From contig JAYUOV010000243.1 of the NCBI GenBank assembly GCA_043760535.1, forward strand, positions 1 to 9,830: a stretch of DNA of 9,830 nt. Direction: 5' to 3'. The DNA comes from JAZKFT01 sp043760535 (GTDB taxonomy: Bacteria > Bacteroidota > Bacteroidia > Chitinophagales > Chitinophagaceae). The translations under genes and the position numbers were made by a program. Position 1 is the stretch's first letter; each line of letters starts with the position of its first letter. Shown here piece by piece: positions 1 through 7,968 of this stretch. The notes under the pieces were generated by a model. It was not told where the DNA came from. It searched no databases and saw only the letters and a program-made list of their open reading frames with translations.

Positions 1-32
1 GCCCTGATGGAGCGACATTGGCGAACGTTGTA

Positions 33-130
33 AATCCCGTAGCATTACGGTACTCCGTTCAACTGATTGCTACTATCAGGTATTTAGATTGCGAATAACA
101 GGCGGTTTCAGTTCATGGGGTAAGGAGTTC
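33..130 (+). repeat. 98-bp repeat, left copy (inverted relative to right end)
   Basis: This stretch matches the reverse complement of 9733-9830 at 96 of 98 positions; the differences are at 51 (T here, G in the other copy) and 116 (T here, C in the other copy). It contains self-complementary parts: CCCGTA at 36-41 faces TACGGT at 46-51 (a perfect TACGGG in the right copy), CTGAT faces ATCAG around 63-79, AACTGA at 61-66 faces TCAGTT at 108-113, and the end GGAGTTC (124-130) can pair with the segment at 50-56. No open reading frame is evident. The inner edge is sharp: similarity stops after position 130. Positions 1-32 may be more of the same element, but the partner copy is cut off by the window end, so this cannot be tested here. 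It could be a dispersed intergenic repeat, a non-autonomous mobile element or the end of a larger element. Confidence 0.92.
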
Positions 131-311
131 CGATACTAAGCCATGTTATTATCATTACAAGAAATAATAAACCCCAAACAAATTATTTAGCCGGTAAGAT
201 GTTGGGCTGGGCATGCAGTTTTATTGGCAACTATTTTATTTAATGTGCGGTATCGTAGTAGATGCTTACCTTTTCAACACAATATTTACCACATATAAAA
301 AAAGTAAGTGT
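131..311. other. Non-coding leader between repeat and sixA
   Basis: About 180 bases separate the repeat from the phosphatase start codon. A reading frame is open from 213 in phase with the gene, but the 33 residues it would add do not belong to the family, which begins directly at the catalytic strand. No stem-loop or convincing -33/-7 promoter pair was found. TACCTTTT near 268 is close to the Bacteroidota -7 box (TAnnTTTG), but no matching -33 box sits at the right distance. A promoter for the phosphatase presumably lies here. Confidence 0.5.
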
Positions 312-806
312 ATGAAATCGTTGCTGCTAGTTCGCCATGCTAAAAGCAGTTGGGATAGCCCAACAATGAAAGATTTTGACAGGCCGCTAAATGACCGTGG
401 CCAAAAAGATGCGCCGCTAATGGCGGAGCGGCTTTTGCAAAAAGAAATCAATATCGATGCTTTTGTAACCAGCACGGCTATAAGAGCCCTTACTACTGCA
501 CAATGTTTTCATAAAGTGTACAAGGCTGCCCATACAAGCCTTATACCAATAGCCGAATTATACCATGCCCAACCCACTAATTTTATTAAGGTAATAAATA
601 ATTTACAAGAGAATTGGAAATCCGTTGCCATCTTTTCTCATAACCCCGGCATTACCGAAATGGTAAACAATTTTGGCGTAGCCACCGTAGCCGATATGCC
701 CACCTGTGCGGTGTTTGGCGTTACCGCCAATGTAAAACACTGGAAAGACTTTAACACAGCCGAGAAACGTTTTTTATTGTTCGACTACCCAAAAATTATT
801 AGATAA
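312..806 (+). CDS. sixA: SixA-type histidine phosphatase (phosphoglycerate mutase-like superfamily)
   Basis: The product is 164 residues, the normal size of small single-domain histidine phosphatases of the SixA group, predicted cytoplasmic. The start at 312 is chosen because the protein then opens with MKSLLLVRHAKSSW, the family's N-terminal strand and catalytic RH motif (Arg8, His9, nucleophile). An ATG at 213 is in frame but adds unrelated sequence. Other expected active-site positions are visible: Arg58 in STAIRA, Glu82 in AELYH, and the second histidine, His110, in SHNPGIT. Family members dephosphorylate phosphohistidine; E. coli SixA acts on phosphohistidine in signalling and nitrogen-PTS proteins. 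The real substrate here is unknown, and in Bacteroidota such genes are often stand-alone. The gene converges on the BNR-repeat gene, with 72 bp between the stops and no clear terminator hairpin. Family assignment is secure; the symbol is by similarity only. Confidence 0.9.
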   Translation: MKSLLLVRHAKSSWDSPTMKDFDRPLNDRGQKDAPLMAERLLQKEINIDAFVTSTAIRALTTAQCFHKVYKAAHTSLIPIAELYHAQPTNFIKVINNLQENWKSVAIFSHNPGITEMVNNFGVATVADMPTCAVFGVTANVKHWKDFNTAEKRFLLFDYPKIIR

Positions 807-878
807 GCTCATGTAATTTATTTATAGTTTAGGGTATAAAACCATGATTTTTTTTGCAAGGGATTAGGTGTTTTGATT

Positions 879-3800
879 TTACAAAGCAATCTCTTTTTGC
901 CCGGCTTTTTTTAAATCAATATTTAGTGTTGGCAATTCCTTTTTCTTTAAACCGGCCAAGGCGGCTTGTGCAAAGGCTAAGTTGTATTGGGCTTCTATAG
1001 CCGCATTCATAGCTTGCTGTGTGGGCGGCATATCGTTATCGTGTAAAATATTAAATACCGATGTAAAGGCGGCGTTTAACTGGCTAAATCCTTTATCGTC
1101 AGATTCTGGCGGGGTACGCTCTAATAAAGCAGCATACCCATCCAGCTCTTTTAGTTTATCAGCAACGTCGCTTTTTGCCGCAGGCATTAAATTTTTTATT
1201 TGTGTACGCAAACTGGCTAGTTCTTTTAAAGCTGCGGTAGTTACATTTCTTCCACTGTAGCAGGTATACGAAAGGTTATGCTGCACTTCCCAATCGGCTA
1301 TTTTAGTGGTTACTCTTGGATCCATTTTTACCGTAAATGGCTGGCTGTAAGTTTTGCCACCTGCAGTTAATTTTACCGTATAAGTTCCCGGCATTACCCA
1401 TGGCGATGTTGGGTCGGGCATGGTGTTATAAAAGGTAGCGGCAATAGGGTAGGCGGGTGGCACATCCAAAGGTGTGTAGTGCATATCCCACATAAAACGG
1501 TGGCTACCGGCTTCGGCCGAAAGCTGCTGCTGTGGCCTTAGCCAGTAAGGTGGCACATTGTTGGGCGGTATGCTGTATGGCTTATCGTTACTGCTGTACT
1601 TACGTACTTGCTGCCCTTTGGCATCCAGTATTTCCAGCGTTATTTCGCCTTGTATTTTTTCTTTTAAAAAATAATTAATCACTGCACCATCTGGCGGATT
1701 TTGCCCGGCTGGTTCCTCCTGTGGCAGGGGCGTATCGGTGTTCATATTCCAGCGTACACGGATGGCGGTTTGTGGTTTATAAAGGATTGCTTGATTAGTT
1801 GACTGGCTGATTAGTTGATTGGTAATTTGTCTAAGCGGTGTTATATCATCCAATATCCAAAAGCTGCGGCCATGGGTGCCTATTACCAGGTCATCATCTT
1901 TAATTACCAGATCTCTAATGCTTGTGGCTGGCATATTTAACCGAAGTGTTTGCCAGTGTTCGCCATCATCAAAACTTACATGCACATTTCTTTCGCTGCC
2001 GGCAAATAAAAGGCCTTTTCGTAATGGGTCTTCTTTTACCACATTGATAGGATCCTCGGGCAATCCATTTACAATTTCTTTCCATGTTTTACCCATGTCG
2101 GTGGTTTTGTAAATATGCGGTTTCATATCATCGAGCCTTATACGGTTCACCGCTGCATAGCAGGTTTTTACATCGGTATGGCTGGCATCCATCAGCGAAA
2201 TTTTGCTCCAAGGCGTTACTTGTGGCGGCGTTACATTTGCCCATGTTTTGCCGCCGTTGGTGGTTACATGTATCAGGCCATCGTCTGTTCCTGCCCAAAT
2301 AGTATTGCTGTCTTTATAGCTCGGGGCAATGGTATAAACCACACCTCGGCGGGGCATTTTTTTCATCTCTTCTGTTTTGTAAATACCTATGCTTTCGGGC
2401 ACTTTGTCGTAGGTTTCTCTGCTTAAATCCGGGCTGATGACCTGCCAGCTTTTACCCCCGTTTCTTGTTTTAAAAATTACATTACCTGCATAAAACAATG
2501 TCTTTTTATCGATGGGTGAAAAGAGAACAGGGGCTGTTCTTAAAAAGCGGTATTTGCCGCCGCGAACAGGCTCCGGTTCTATGTTTTGGCTCTGGCCGGT
2601 TCGCTTGTCGTACCTCGAAAGTTTTCCTCCGTAAATGATATTATTATCCAGTGGATCTGCCACTACATAGCCATATTCTTCAGCACCTACCGGGTGCCAC
2701 TCTCTAAACGTAATTTGCCCGTTGTTTCCACGGCTTGCAATACCCACCGAGCCGCTTTCCTGTTGGCCGCTATACACATTGTAAGGAAAAGAATTGTCGG
2801 CACTTACATGGTAAAACTGTGCAGTGGGCTGGTTGTACCAACTGCTAAATGTTTCGCCGCCATTTACGGTTATAATCGCTCCCTGGTCGCTTGCTATTAA
2901 TATGATGTTGCTGTTGTCAGGGTTTATCCAAATGCGATGGTAATCATCGCCGCCAGGTGCCCCACGAAATGCTTCAAAGCTTTTAGCGCCATCGGTACTT
3001 TTCCAGGTTACCACATTAGCACTATACACAATATCTGCATTTTTAGGGTCGGCTTTTACCTCGGCAAAATCGCTGCCACGGCCCCAGTAGCGTTCATCAC
3101 TGCTCATCATTTCCCAGCTTTCGCCAGCATCGTTGCTCCGGTAAATGCCACCATATTTTCCAGCATCTACGGTGGCGTACATACGGCTGTTATTGCTGGG
3201 CGCTATGCAAAAACCAATGCGGCCAAGACCTTGTTCGGTAGTAGGTAAACCCTTTGTTAATTTCTGCCAGGTATTGCCGCCATCGGTACTTTTAAATAGG
3301 CCGCTTTCTTTTCCATTCCACGCACCGTTTTCCCATGGGCCCTGCCTGCCTGCCCATAAATCTGCATAAATAATATTGCTGTTTTGTGGGTCGATGGTTA
3401 CTTGTATCGCTCCGGTGTTTTCATCTTTGTACAATACTTTTTGCCAGGTGGTGCCACCATCTGTAGTTCTGTAAACACCCCGTTCGGGGTTAGGCCCGTA
3501 AGGGTGGCCAAGCACGGCTACAAATACCCGGTTTTCATTTTTGGGGTCAATGGCGAGTCCGCCAATCTGCTGTACATTTTGCAGGCCAATGGTTTTCCAT
3601 GTTTTGCCGGCATCGGTGCTTTTGTACATACCATCGCCATAGCTCAGCACAGCCAGGTCGGGGCGTTGCAGGCCTTCGCCACAGCCCACGTACAGTACAT
3701 CTGGGTTAGATGGTGCCACGGCTATATCGCCTATACTGCCTGTTGGCTGGTCGTCGAAAATGGGTTTCCAGGTGCGGCCATAGTCGGTGGTTTTCCAAAC

Positions 3801-4001
3801 GCCGCCATTATTTACCCCAATATAAAAAACATTGGGCTGCTGCGGCACACCTACTGCACCTACGGTACGGCTGCCCCGGTGCGGGCCTATCATCCGCCAT
3901 TGCATGGCGTTAAATAAATTATTATCGAAGGGCTGGGCTTGCACACATACAGCATCCAATAAAAAGAATACCGACAGCAGCAGGCAATTTTTTTTATACA
4001 T
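879..4001 (-). CDS. Exported sortilin/BNR-repeat beta-propeller protein (glycosyl hydrolase-like)
   Basis: The product is 1040 residues. The start at 4001 is preferred over the in-frame ATG at 4076 because it opens directly with a signal peptide: MYKKN, a hydrophobic core, and a likely signal peptidase I site after VQA at residue 22. The cysteine at 19 is not in a good lipobox. Eleven Asp-box-like motifs of the form S/T-x-D-x-G-x-T-W follow, at about residues 71, 128, 179, 238, 289, 335, 378, 512, 580, 633 and 676. This is typical of tandem beta-propellers of the VPS10/sortilin and BNR class. The propeller part ends with HGRSFWILDD (710-719). A small Ig/FlgD-like segment (about 865-895) and a helical C-terminal part (about 900-1020) follow. 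No T9SS sorting domain is seen, so the protein may be periplasmic or surface-associated by another route. Homologues are often annotated 'glycosyl hydrolase', but no catalytic residues can be assigned, so substrate and activity are unknown. Residues 726-737 come from a local duplication. Confidence 0.87.
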   Translation of the reverse strand: MYKKNCLLLSVFFLLDAVCVQAQPFDNNLFNAMQWRMIGPHRGSRTVGAVGVPQQPNVFYIGVNNGGVWKTTDYGRTWKPIFDDQPTGSIGDIAVAPSNPDVLYVGCGEGLQRPDLAVLSYGDGMYKSTDAGKTWKTIGLQNVQQIGGLAIDPKNENRVFVAVLGHPYGPNPERGVYRTTDGGTTWQKVLYKDENTGAIQVTIDPQNSNIIYADLWAGRQGPWENGAWNGKESGLFKSTDGGNTWQKLTKGLPTTEQGLGRIGFCIAPSNNSRMYATVDAGKYGGIYRSNDAGESWEMMSSDERYWGRGSDFAEVKADPKNADIVYSANVVTWKSTDGAKSFEAFRGAPGGDDYHRIWINPDNSNIILIASDQGAIITVNGGETFSSWYNQPTAQFYHVSADNSFPYNVYSGQQESGSVGIASRGNNGQITFREWHPVGAEEYGYVVADPLDNNIIYGGKLSRYDKRTGQSQNIEPEPVRGGKYRFLRTAPVLFSPIDKKTLFYAGNVIFKTRNGGKSWQVISPDLSRETYDKVPESIGIYKTEEMKKMPRRGVVYTIAPSYKDSNTIWAGTDDGLIHVTTNGGKTWANVTPPQVTPWSKISLMDASHTDVKTCYAAVNRIRLDDMKPHIYKTTDMGKTWKEIVNGLPEDPINVVKEDPLRKGLLFAGSERNVHVSFDDGEHWQTLRLNMPATSIRDLVIKDDDLVIGTHGRSFWILDDITPLRQITNQLISQSTNQAILYKPQTAIRVRWNMNTDTPLPQEEPAGQNPPDGAVINYFLKEKIQGEITLEILDAKGQQVRKYSSNDKPYSIPPNNVPPYWLRPQQQLSAEAGSHRFMWDMHYTPLDVPPAYPIAATFYNTMPDPTSPWVMPGTYTVKLTAGGKTYSQPFTVKMDPRVTTKIADWEVQHNLSYTCYSGRNVTTAALKELASLRTQIKNLMPAAKSDVADKLKELDGYAALLERTPPESDDKGFSQLNAAFTSVFNILHDNDMPPTQQAMNAAIEAQYNLAFAQAALAGLKKKELPTLNIDLKKAGQKEIAL
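1792..1823. repeat. Two-copy 16-bp tandem repeat inside the BNR-repeat gene
   Basis: Positions 1792-1807 and 1808-1823 are two adjacent 16-base units that agree at 14 positions (core TGATTAGTTGA). The unit is not a multiple of three, but the 32-base block stays open in the gene and encodes the polar, low-complexity stretch ITNQLISQSTNQ at residues 726-737. This stretch sits at the junction between the propeller and the C-terminal part, where a linker insertion is easily tolerated. Confidence 0.7.
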
Positions 4002-4101
4002 GATTAATAAAATAAGAGGTGATATAAAATGTACTAAGATAGGCAAGCATCGGTTAGCATTGCTTATAACAAACAACGTTTACGCTTTGGGTATAATAAA
4101 A

Positions 4102-4185
4102 GCTGCCCCGAATGATTGCCGTAAACTACCCCGGTTTTAAAGGGCATCCCGTAATGCAATCAATTTCAGTGGGGTTTTGGGCAGC
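4102..4185. repeat. Nested inverted repeat in divergent intergenic region
   Basis: The outer arms are GCTGCCC (4102-4108) and GGGCAGC (4179-4185). The inner arms are TGATTGC (4113-4119) and GCAATCA (4156-4162). Both pairs are perfect 7-bp complements arranged concentrically, with GAA next to one inner arm able to pair with TTC beyond the other. The apical part is 36 bases. There is no U-tract after it on either strand, so it does not look like a simple terminator. It could be a structured leader RNA of the minus-strand gene, a regulator site, or a remnant of a dispersed structured repeat. Confidence 0.5.
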
Positions 4186-4186
4186 G

Positions 4187-4213
4187 GTTAGAACCAGCTT
4201 GCATACCATAAAT
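4187..4213 (+). repeat. Short dispersed motif, copy 1
   Basis: The 27 bases here align with 8253-8278 with two substitutions and one single-base gap; the shared core is TTGCATACC followed by RTAAAT. Such a match between two AT-mixed intergenic sites 4 kb apart is unlikely by chance. Read on the minus strand, the block can encode IYGMQAGSN, and both substitutions fall at third codon positions, so it may be a remnant of coding sequence. Copy 1 starts one base after the nested inverted repeat ends. Confidence 0.6.
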
Positions 4214-4233
4214 TGAAAAAAAACTTTAACAAT

Positions 4234-4266
4234 ATTGCTCCTTTATAAACAGATTCATTACTTTTA
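4234..4266 (+). promoter_or_regulatory. Candidate Bacteroidota-type promoter for the T9SS cargo gene
   Basis: ATTG at 4234-4237 fits the -33 element, and TACTTTTA at 4259-4266 matches the TAnnTTTG -7 element at all but the last position. The spacer is 21 bases. Transcription would begin about 30 bases before the ATG at 4302, leaving a short A/T-rich leader without a Shine-Dalgarno sequence, as is usual in this phylum. This supports 4302 as the start. The call rests on consensus matching only. Confidence 0.4.
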
Positions 4267-4301
4267 GTAGTCATATTTTTTACTAGAAAATTTCATCTAA
4301 C

Positions 4302-7300
4302 ATGCTTAAACTATCAACTGCAGGTTTAAAAGATTATTCTCCAAATGTGTATCTAAAAAAGTACAGCCTTGTGCTTATGACTGCATTATTATTATTGCCA
4401 GGCGGGTTCTTATTCGCCCAAAAGGCCACCATTGCCAGCACCAACGGCCGCCTGGTGCGCAGCATAGAACACCTAACAGATGCCGTAAATAACAACCCAC
4501 TAGGCGACAAACTAGCTGTTATAAGAGACATTAACGGCCTAATAGGGTTTAATAAAAAAGTGCCGATACCCGACACGCTGTATGATGCAGTAGCAGACCG
4601 GGATGGTGCCATCGACCGGCATTCGCTTCTGAATACAATTAATGCAGCGGCTGCCACCATTGGTGTAAACCGCGACGGGCTGGCCAGTGCAAACCTCTCA
4701 CCCGGCGACCCATGCCTGGCAGCGGGACCCAACCATGTGGTACAAATGGTGAATGCCTCTGGCGGATCTGCTATCCGTATTTTTGATAAGGCTGGTAATA
4801 TTGTGGTTAACAATATATTGATGAGTAATATTACCGGTATACAGGGAGGGGGAGATCCGATAGTGCTCTACGACCAGTTGGCCAACCGCTGGTTAATAAC
4901 AGAATTTGGCAGAACCAACGGCGTTACGTCTTACCTCAACACGCTGATTTTATCTATTTCTGCCACACCCGATCCTACAGGTGCCTGGAAAACCTATGCT
5001 TTTGCAGACAATGCCTTCTTTGTGGACTTTCCAAAATTTGCAATATGGAACAATGCCTATTATGGCACATCCAATGATTTTAATACCGCGGGTACATCCT
5101 ACCTGGGGTCCAGCATCTATGCATTCGATCGTACGGCGATGCTCAATTCTGCCCCAACTGCCACGGCTATCCGCGTTAGGCTTAACAAAGCAGGAACGGA
5201 ATATGCCGCCATGGCACCGGTAACGCTGGAAGGCAATACTTTACCGGCAGCCGGAACCAATGGCCTGTTTATGTACTTCCAGGATGATGCATTTACAGCG
5301 GATGCCAGCGATGCTGACAGCCTGATGATATTTCAATTTACCCCAAATTTTACCACGCCTGCATCTTCTGTTATATCACCAGAAACTAAGATGTTATGTG
5401 CACCACTAGATAGGCTTTTGTGTGGAACATCAAGGGGTGTATGTATTACCCAAAAGGGCAGCAGCACCCAATTAGAAGCACTCACAAATAAGCTGAGTAA
5501 CAAAATTGTGTACCGGAATTTCGGCACCCACGAATCTATTGTTTGTAATACAACAGTGGATGTAGGAGCCGGCCGTGGTGGCATCCGCTGGTGGGAAACC
5601 AGGCGTACCGGTGGCATAGGCGGCACCTGGAGCATTTACCAGGAGGCTACTGAAGCTGGGCCCATGGGCGATTTGGAAAACAGGTGGCTGGGCACAATTA
5701 ATATGGATGTATTAGGTAATATAGCATTGGCCTATAACGTATCAGGCCCCAATACATTCCCTTCCATAAGGTTTATAGCCCGTAATGCCTGCGACCCTTT
5801 AAATACCATGACACTTGCCGAAACATCTCTTATTGAAGGTACATCAGCCCATACCATTAGCTCAAGGTATGGTGATTATAATAGCCTGGTGATGGATCCG
5901 AGCACACAAAGGGATTTTTGGCTTACGGCCCAATATAATAACACTACGGCATGGAATACGAGGGTGAGTTCCTTTAAACTGAACAGCTGCACCAATACCC
6001 CGAAAGTAAGGTTCGATAGTGCGACAATCTCTACCAGGGAAGCAAGCATTACTACAGGTGCAGGTTGTCAAAAATATAGGGATATCAGTTTTAAAATATC
6101 GATTGATGCAGCGCCTTCGCAGGCAGCCACCATCAACTTTACTTTAGGTGCCGGCACAGCTACTAATAATGTAGATTTTTCTATACTCAGTGCTGCTACA
6201 ACCCTTGATGTGGCCAACCTGAGCCGTACCATTACGCTAAGGGTATTTGATGATGCCGAAATAGAAAGTACAGAAGATTTAACGATCACCTACGGTATAG
6301 CAACGGCGGGTAATGCAGTGGCCGACAATTATAACCAAACCTGTAAGATTTTTATAGACGATAACGAACTGCAACCCGCCACTGATGCTAATGTAAACAT
6401 CCAGGTTTACAACCCTTCTGTTAATCTTGCCATTGGAGGGCCATTTCAAAATTTTGCTTTTACAGACAAAAAAATACAATACCTATATACTGCAGCTGCG
6501 CTAACAGCAGCTGGGGTAAAACCGGGAAATATCTCTGCTATCGGGGTTATAGTTTCAACAAAAAATAGCACCGCTCCTTATAACAACTTTAATGTGGCAA
6601 TGGGTACAACCGCATTGACAACCTTAGCAGCCGGGCCATTAATTACTGGCCTCGTTAATAAGTATTCCAACCCAAGCTACAGTACAGTTGGTGGTCTTAA
6701 TAATTTTACCCTTAGTGGCGGATTTAACTGGAACGGTAGCAGCAATATCCTAATAGAGTTCTGCTATGACAATACTGCCAATAATGGAACTGCAGACGAT
6801 ATGATACAAGGTTTTGGAAGTGCTGGCGGCACCCCTACCATATTGGCCCGAACAAACCTGGTTGCAAACGAAAATGGGTGCAGCTTTGCAAATACAACCG
6901 CCACTTCTGTAAATGTGGCTGTACTGTCGGTAACGCAGTTGGCAAATACCACAACGGTTGAATCGCAGGCAGGCCACCAGCTAATTATCGATATACAGCC
7001 TGCTAGCAACAATATTTTTTATTCCGCCAATGATAACCAACTGGTAGCATCGCTCAATAATGCAAGTGCCGCCCTTGGCTGTGTAACAGCTAAAATAGAT
7101 GCAGAGGGCACTGTTTGGCAGTCGCTTTACAATACGCTACGTTCGCAGAAAGTGATAGAGGTAACACCTACTACCAACAGCAATGCCACTTATAGCGTTA
7201 CGCTTTATTACACCAATGCCGAACTGGCTGGTCAGGCACCGGGTAGTTTGAGCATGGTAAAAACAAATGCCGCATCTGCTGCTGCTGCTACTGTGGCTAA

Positions 7301-7949
7301 CTCCGTATCCGTTGTTCCATCTGTAATAGATTATGGTTCTTACAAAGGATTTACTGCAACATTTAGCGGTTTTTCAAGATTCTTTTTGGCACAGAGTAGC
7401 CTGGTACTACCGGTTAGCTGGCTTAGTTTTTCTGCTGTAAAAGACAAGAACAATGCAACATTGAATTGGGCTACGGCTGCTGAAAATAATAACAGCAAAT
7501 TCGAGATACAAACCAGCAGGAACGGAACCGATTTTGTAACGCTCGGAACTGTATTGTCAAAAGGAAACGGGACTAACAGGCAGGATTATAGTTTCATCCA
7601 CCCACGACCTGAAGCGGGTATTAATTTTTACCGCATTAAACAGGTGGATAAAGATGGCAACAATAGCCACAGCCATATTGCATCACTCAACTTTGATGGC
7701 AAAGGAAATATGAAACCCTTTGTGTACCCAAGCCCTGCCAAAGGCTATATTACTGTAAACTTTGGTATTGCCAGCAAAGGTGTAAAATGGCAGATTTATA
7801 ATATTGAGAACCGCCTGGTACAAAATGGTATAGCCAGCGGCCTGCAGCTTCTGCAACTGATAGATGTAAGCCGCCTTAGCCCCGGCAGTTATGTAGTAAA
7901 AATGTACTTAGAAGGCAAGGAGGAGGTTGCAAGATTTATAAAAGAATAG
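4302..7949 (+). CDS. Large T9SS-secreted protein with Calx-beta and C-terminal sorting domain
   Basis: The product is 1215 residues. A signal peptide occupies about residues 1-40 (basic KK, then LVLMTALLLLPGGFLFAQ). Residues about 125-560 form a large beta-rich domain opening with LAAGPNHVVQMVN and containing DPIVLYDQLANRWLI, which looks like an extracellular propeller-type module with no assignable catalytic site. Residues about 567-690 resemble a Calx-beta domain, with acidic stretches such as DDAEIESTEDL and DDNE that could bind calcium. Residues about 700-900 are another beta-sandwich module (QYLYTAAALTAAGVKPGNI). Residues 1036-1130 are the FN3-like segment common in Bacteroidota cargo (LPVSWLSFSA to FYRIKQVDKDG). 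The last ~75 residues (from VYPSPAKGYITV to SPGSYVVKMYLEGKEEVARF) are a type A T9SS sorting domain. The protein should cross the outer membrane by T9SS and be released or anchored at the surface. Adhesin, binding or matrix roles are guesses. It is monocistronic and ends at a strong terminator. Confidence 0.9.
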   Translation: MLKLSTAGLKDYSPNVYLKKYSLVLMTALLLLPGGFLFAQKATIASTNGRLVRSIEHLTDAVNNNPLGDKLAVIRDINGLIGFNKKVPIPDTLYDAVADRDGAIDRHSLLNTINAAAATIGVNRDGLASANLSPGDPCLAAGPNHVVQMVNASGGSAIRIFDKAGNIVVNNILMSNITGIQGGGDPIVLYDQLANRWLITEFGRTNGVTSYLNTLILSISATPDPTGAWKTYAFADNAFFVDFPKFAIWNNAYYGTSNDFNTAGTSYLGSSIYAFDRTAMLNSAPTATAIRVRLNKAGTEYAAMAPVTLEGNTLPAAGTNGLFMYFQDDAFTADASDADSLMIFQFTPNFTTPASSVISPETKMLCAPLDRLLCGTSRGVCITQKGSSTQLEALTNKLSNKIVYRNFGTHESIVCNTTVDVGAGRGGIRWWETRRTGGIGGTWSIYQEATEAGPMGDLENRWLGTINMDVLGNIALAYNVSGPNTFPSIRFIARNACDPLNTMTLAETSLIEGTSAHTISSRYGDYNSLVMDPSTQRDFWLTAQYNNTTAWNTRVSSFKLNSCTNTPKVRFDSATISTREASITTGAGCQKYRDISFKISIDAAPSQAATINFTLGAGTATNNVDFSILSAATTLDVANLSRTITLRVFDDAEIESTEDLTITYGIATAGNAVADNYNQTCKIFIDDNELQPATDANVNIQVYNPSVNLAIGGPFQNFAFTDKKIQYLYTAAALTAAGVKPGNISAIGVIVSTKNSTAPYNNFNVAMGTTALTTLAAGPLITGLVNKYSNPSYSTVGGLNNFTLSGGFNWNGSSNILIEFCYDNTANNGTADDMIQGFGSAGGTPTILARTNLVANENGCSFANTTATSVNVAVLSVTQLANTTTVESQAGHQLIIDIQPASNNIFYSANDNQLVASLNNASAALGCVTAKIDAEGTVWQSLYNTLRSQKVIEVTPTTNSNATYSVTLYYTNAELAGQAPGSLSMVKTNAASAAAATVANSVSVVPSVIDYGSYKGFTATFSGFSRFFLAQSSLVLPVSWLSFSAVKDKNNATLNWATAAENNNSKFEIQTSRNGTDFVTLGTVLSKGNGTNRQDYSFIHPRPEAGINFYRIKQVDKDGNNSHSHIASLNFDGKGNMKPFVYPSPAKGYITVNFGIASKGVKWQIYNIENRLVQNGIASGLQLLQLIDVSRLSPGSYVVKMYLEGKEEVARFIKE

Positions 7950-7968
7950 GAGTTGTATCATACCTAAA

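Larger units (their letters stand above)
4002..4301. other. Divergent intergenic region between BNR-repeat and T9SS cargo genes
   Basis: This 300-bp gap separates two divergently transcribed genes for exported proteins. It holds a nested inverted repeat (4102-4185), one copy of a short motif also present at 8253-8278 (here 4187-4213), and a plausible promoter for the rightward gene. For the leftward gene, TATCTTAG on the minus strand (4034-4041) resembles a Bacteroidota -7 box, but no good -33 box is at the right spacing, so that promoter is not called. No gene of its own is supported. Confidence 0.6.

Noticed and set aside
213..311. In-frame N-terminal extension of the SixA-like phosphatase (33 residues from an ATG at 213)
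   Set aside because: The family starts at the catalytic strand (LLLVRHAKSS) and the extension has no family resemblance; the ATG at 312 gives the normal length.
3384..3917. Plus-strand open frame of 177 codons, and other long plus-strand frames across 982-4140
   Set aside because: They lie antisense to the BNR-repeat gene, have no family features, and are explained by the codon usage of that gene.
4002..4076. Longer start of the BNR-repeat protein at 4076
   Set aside because: The extra 25 residues would precede a standard signal peptide that begins at the ATG at 4001, so the shorter start is better.
4147..4157. TCCCGTAATGC also occurs in the 98-bp repeat (9811-9821)
   Set aside because: Only 11 bases match and the flanks do not align with the repeat, so a fragment of the repeat family cannot be claimed.
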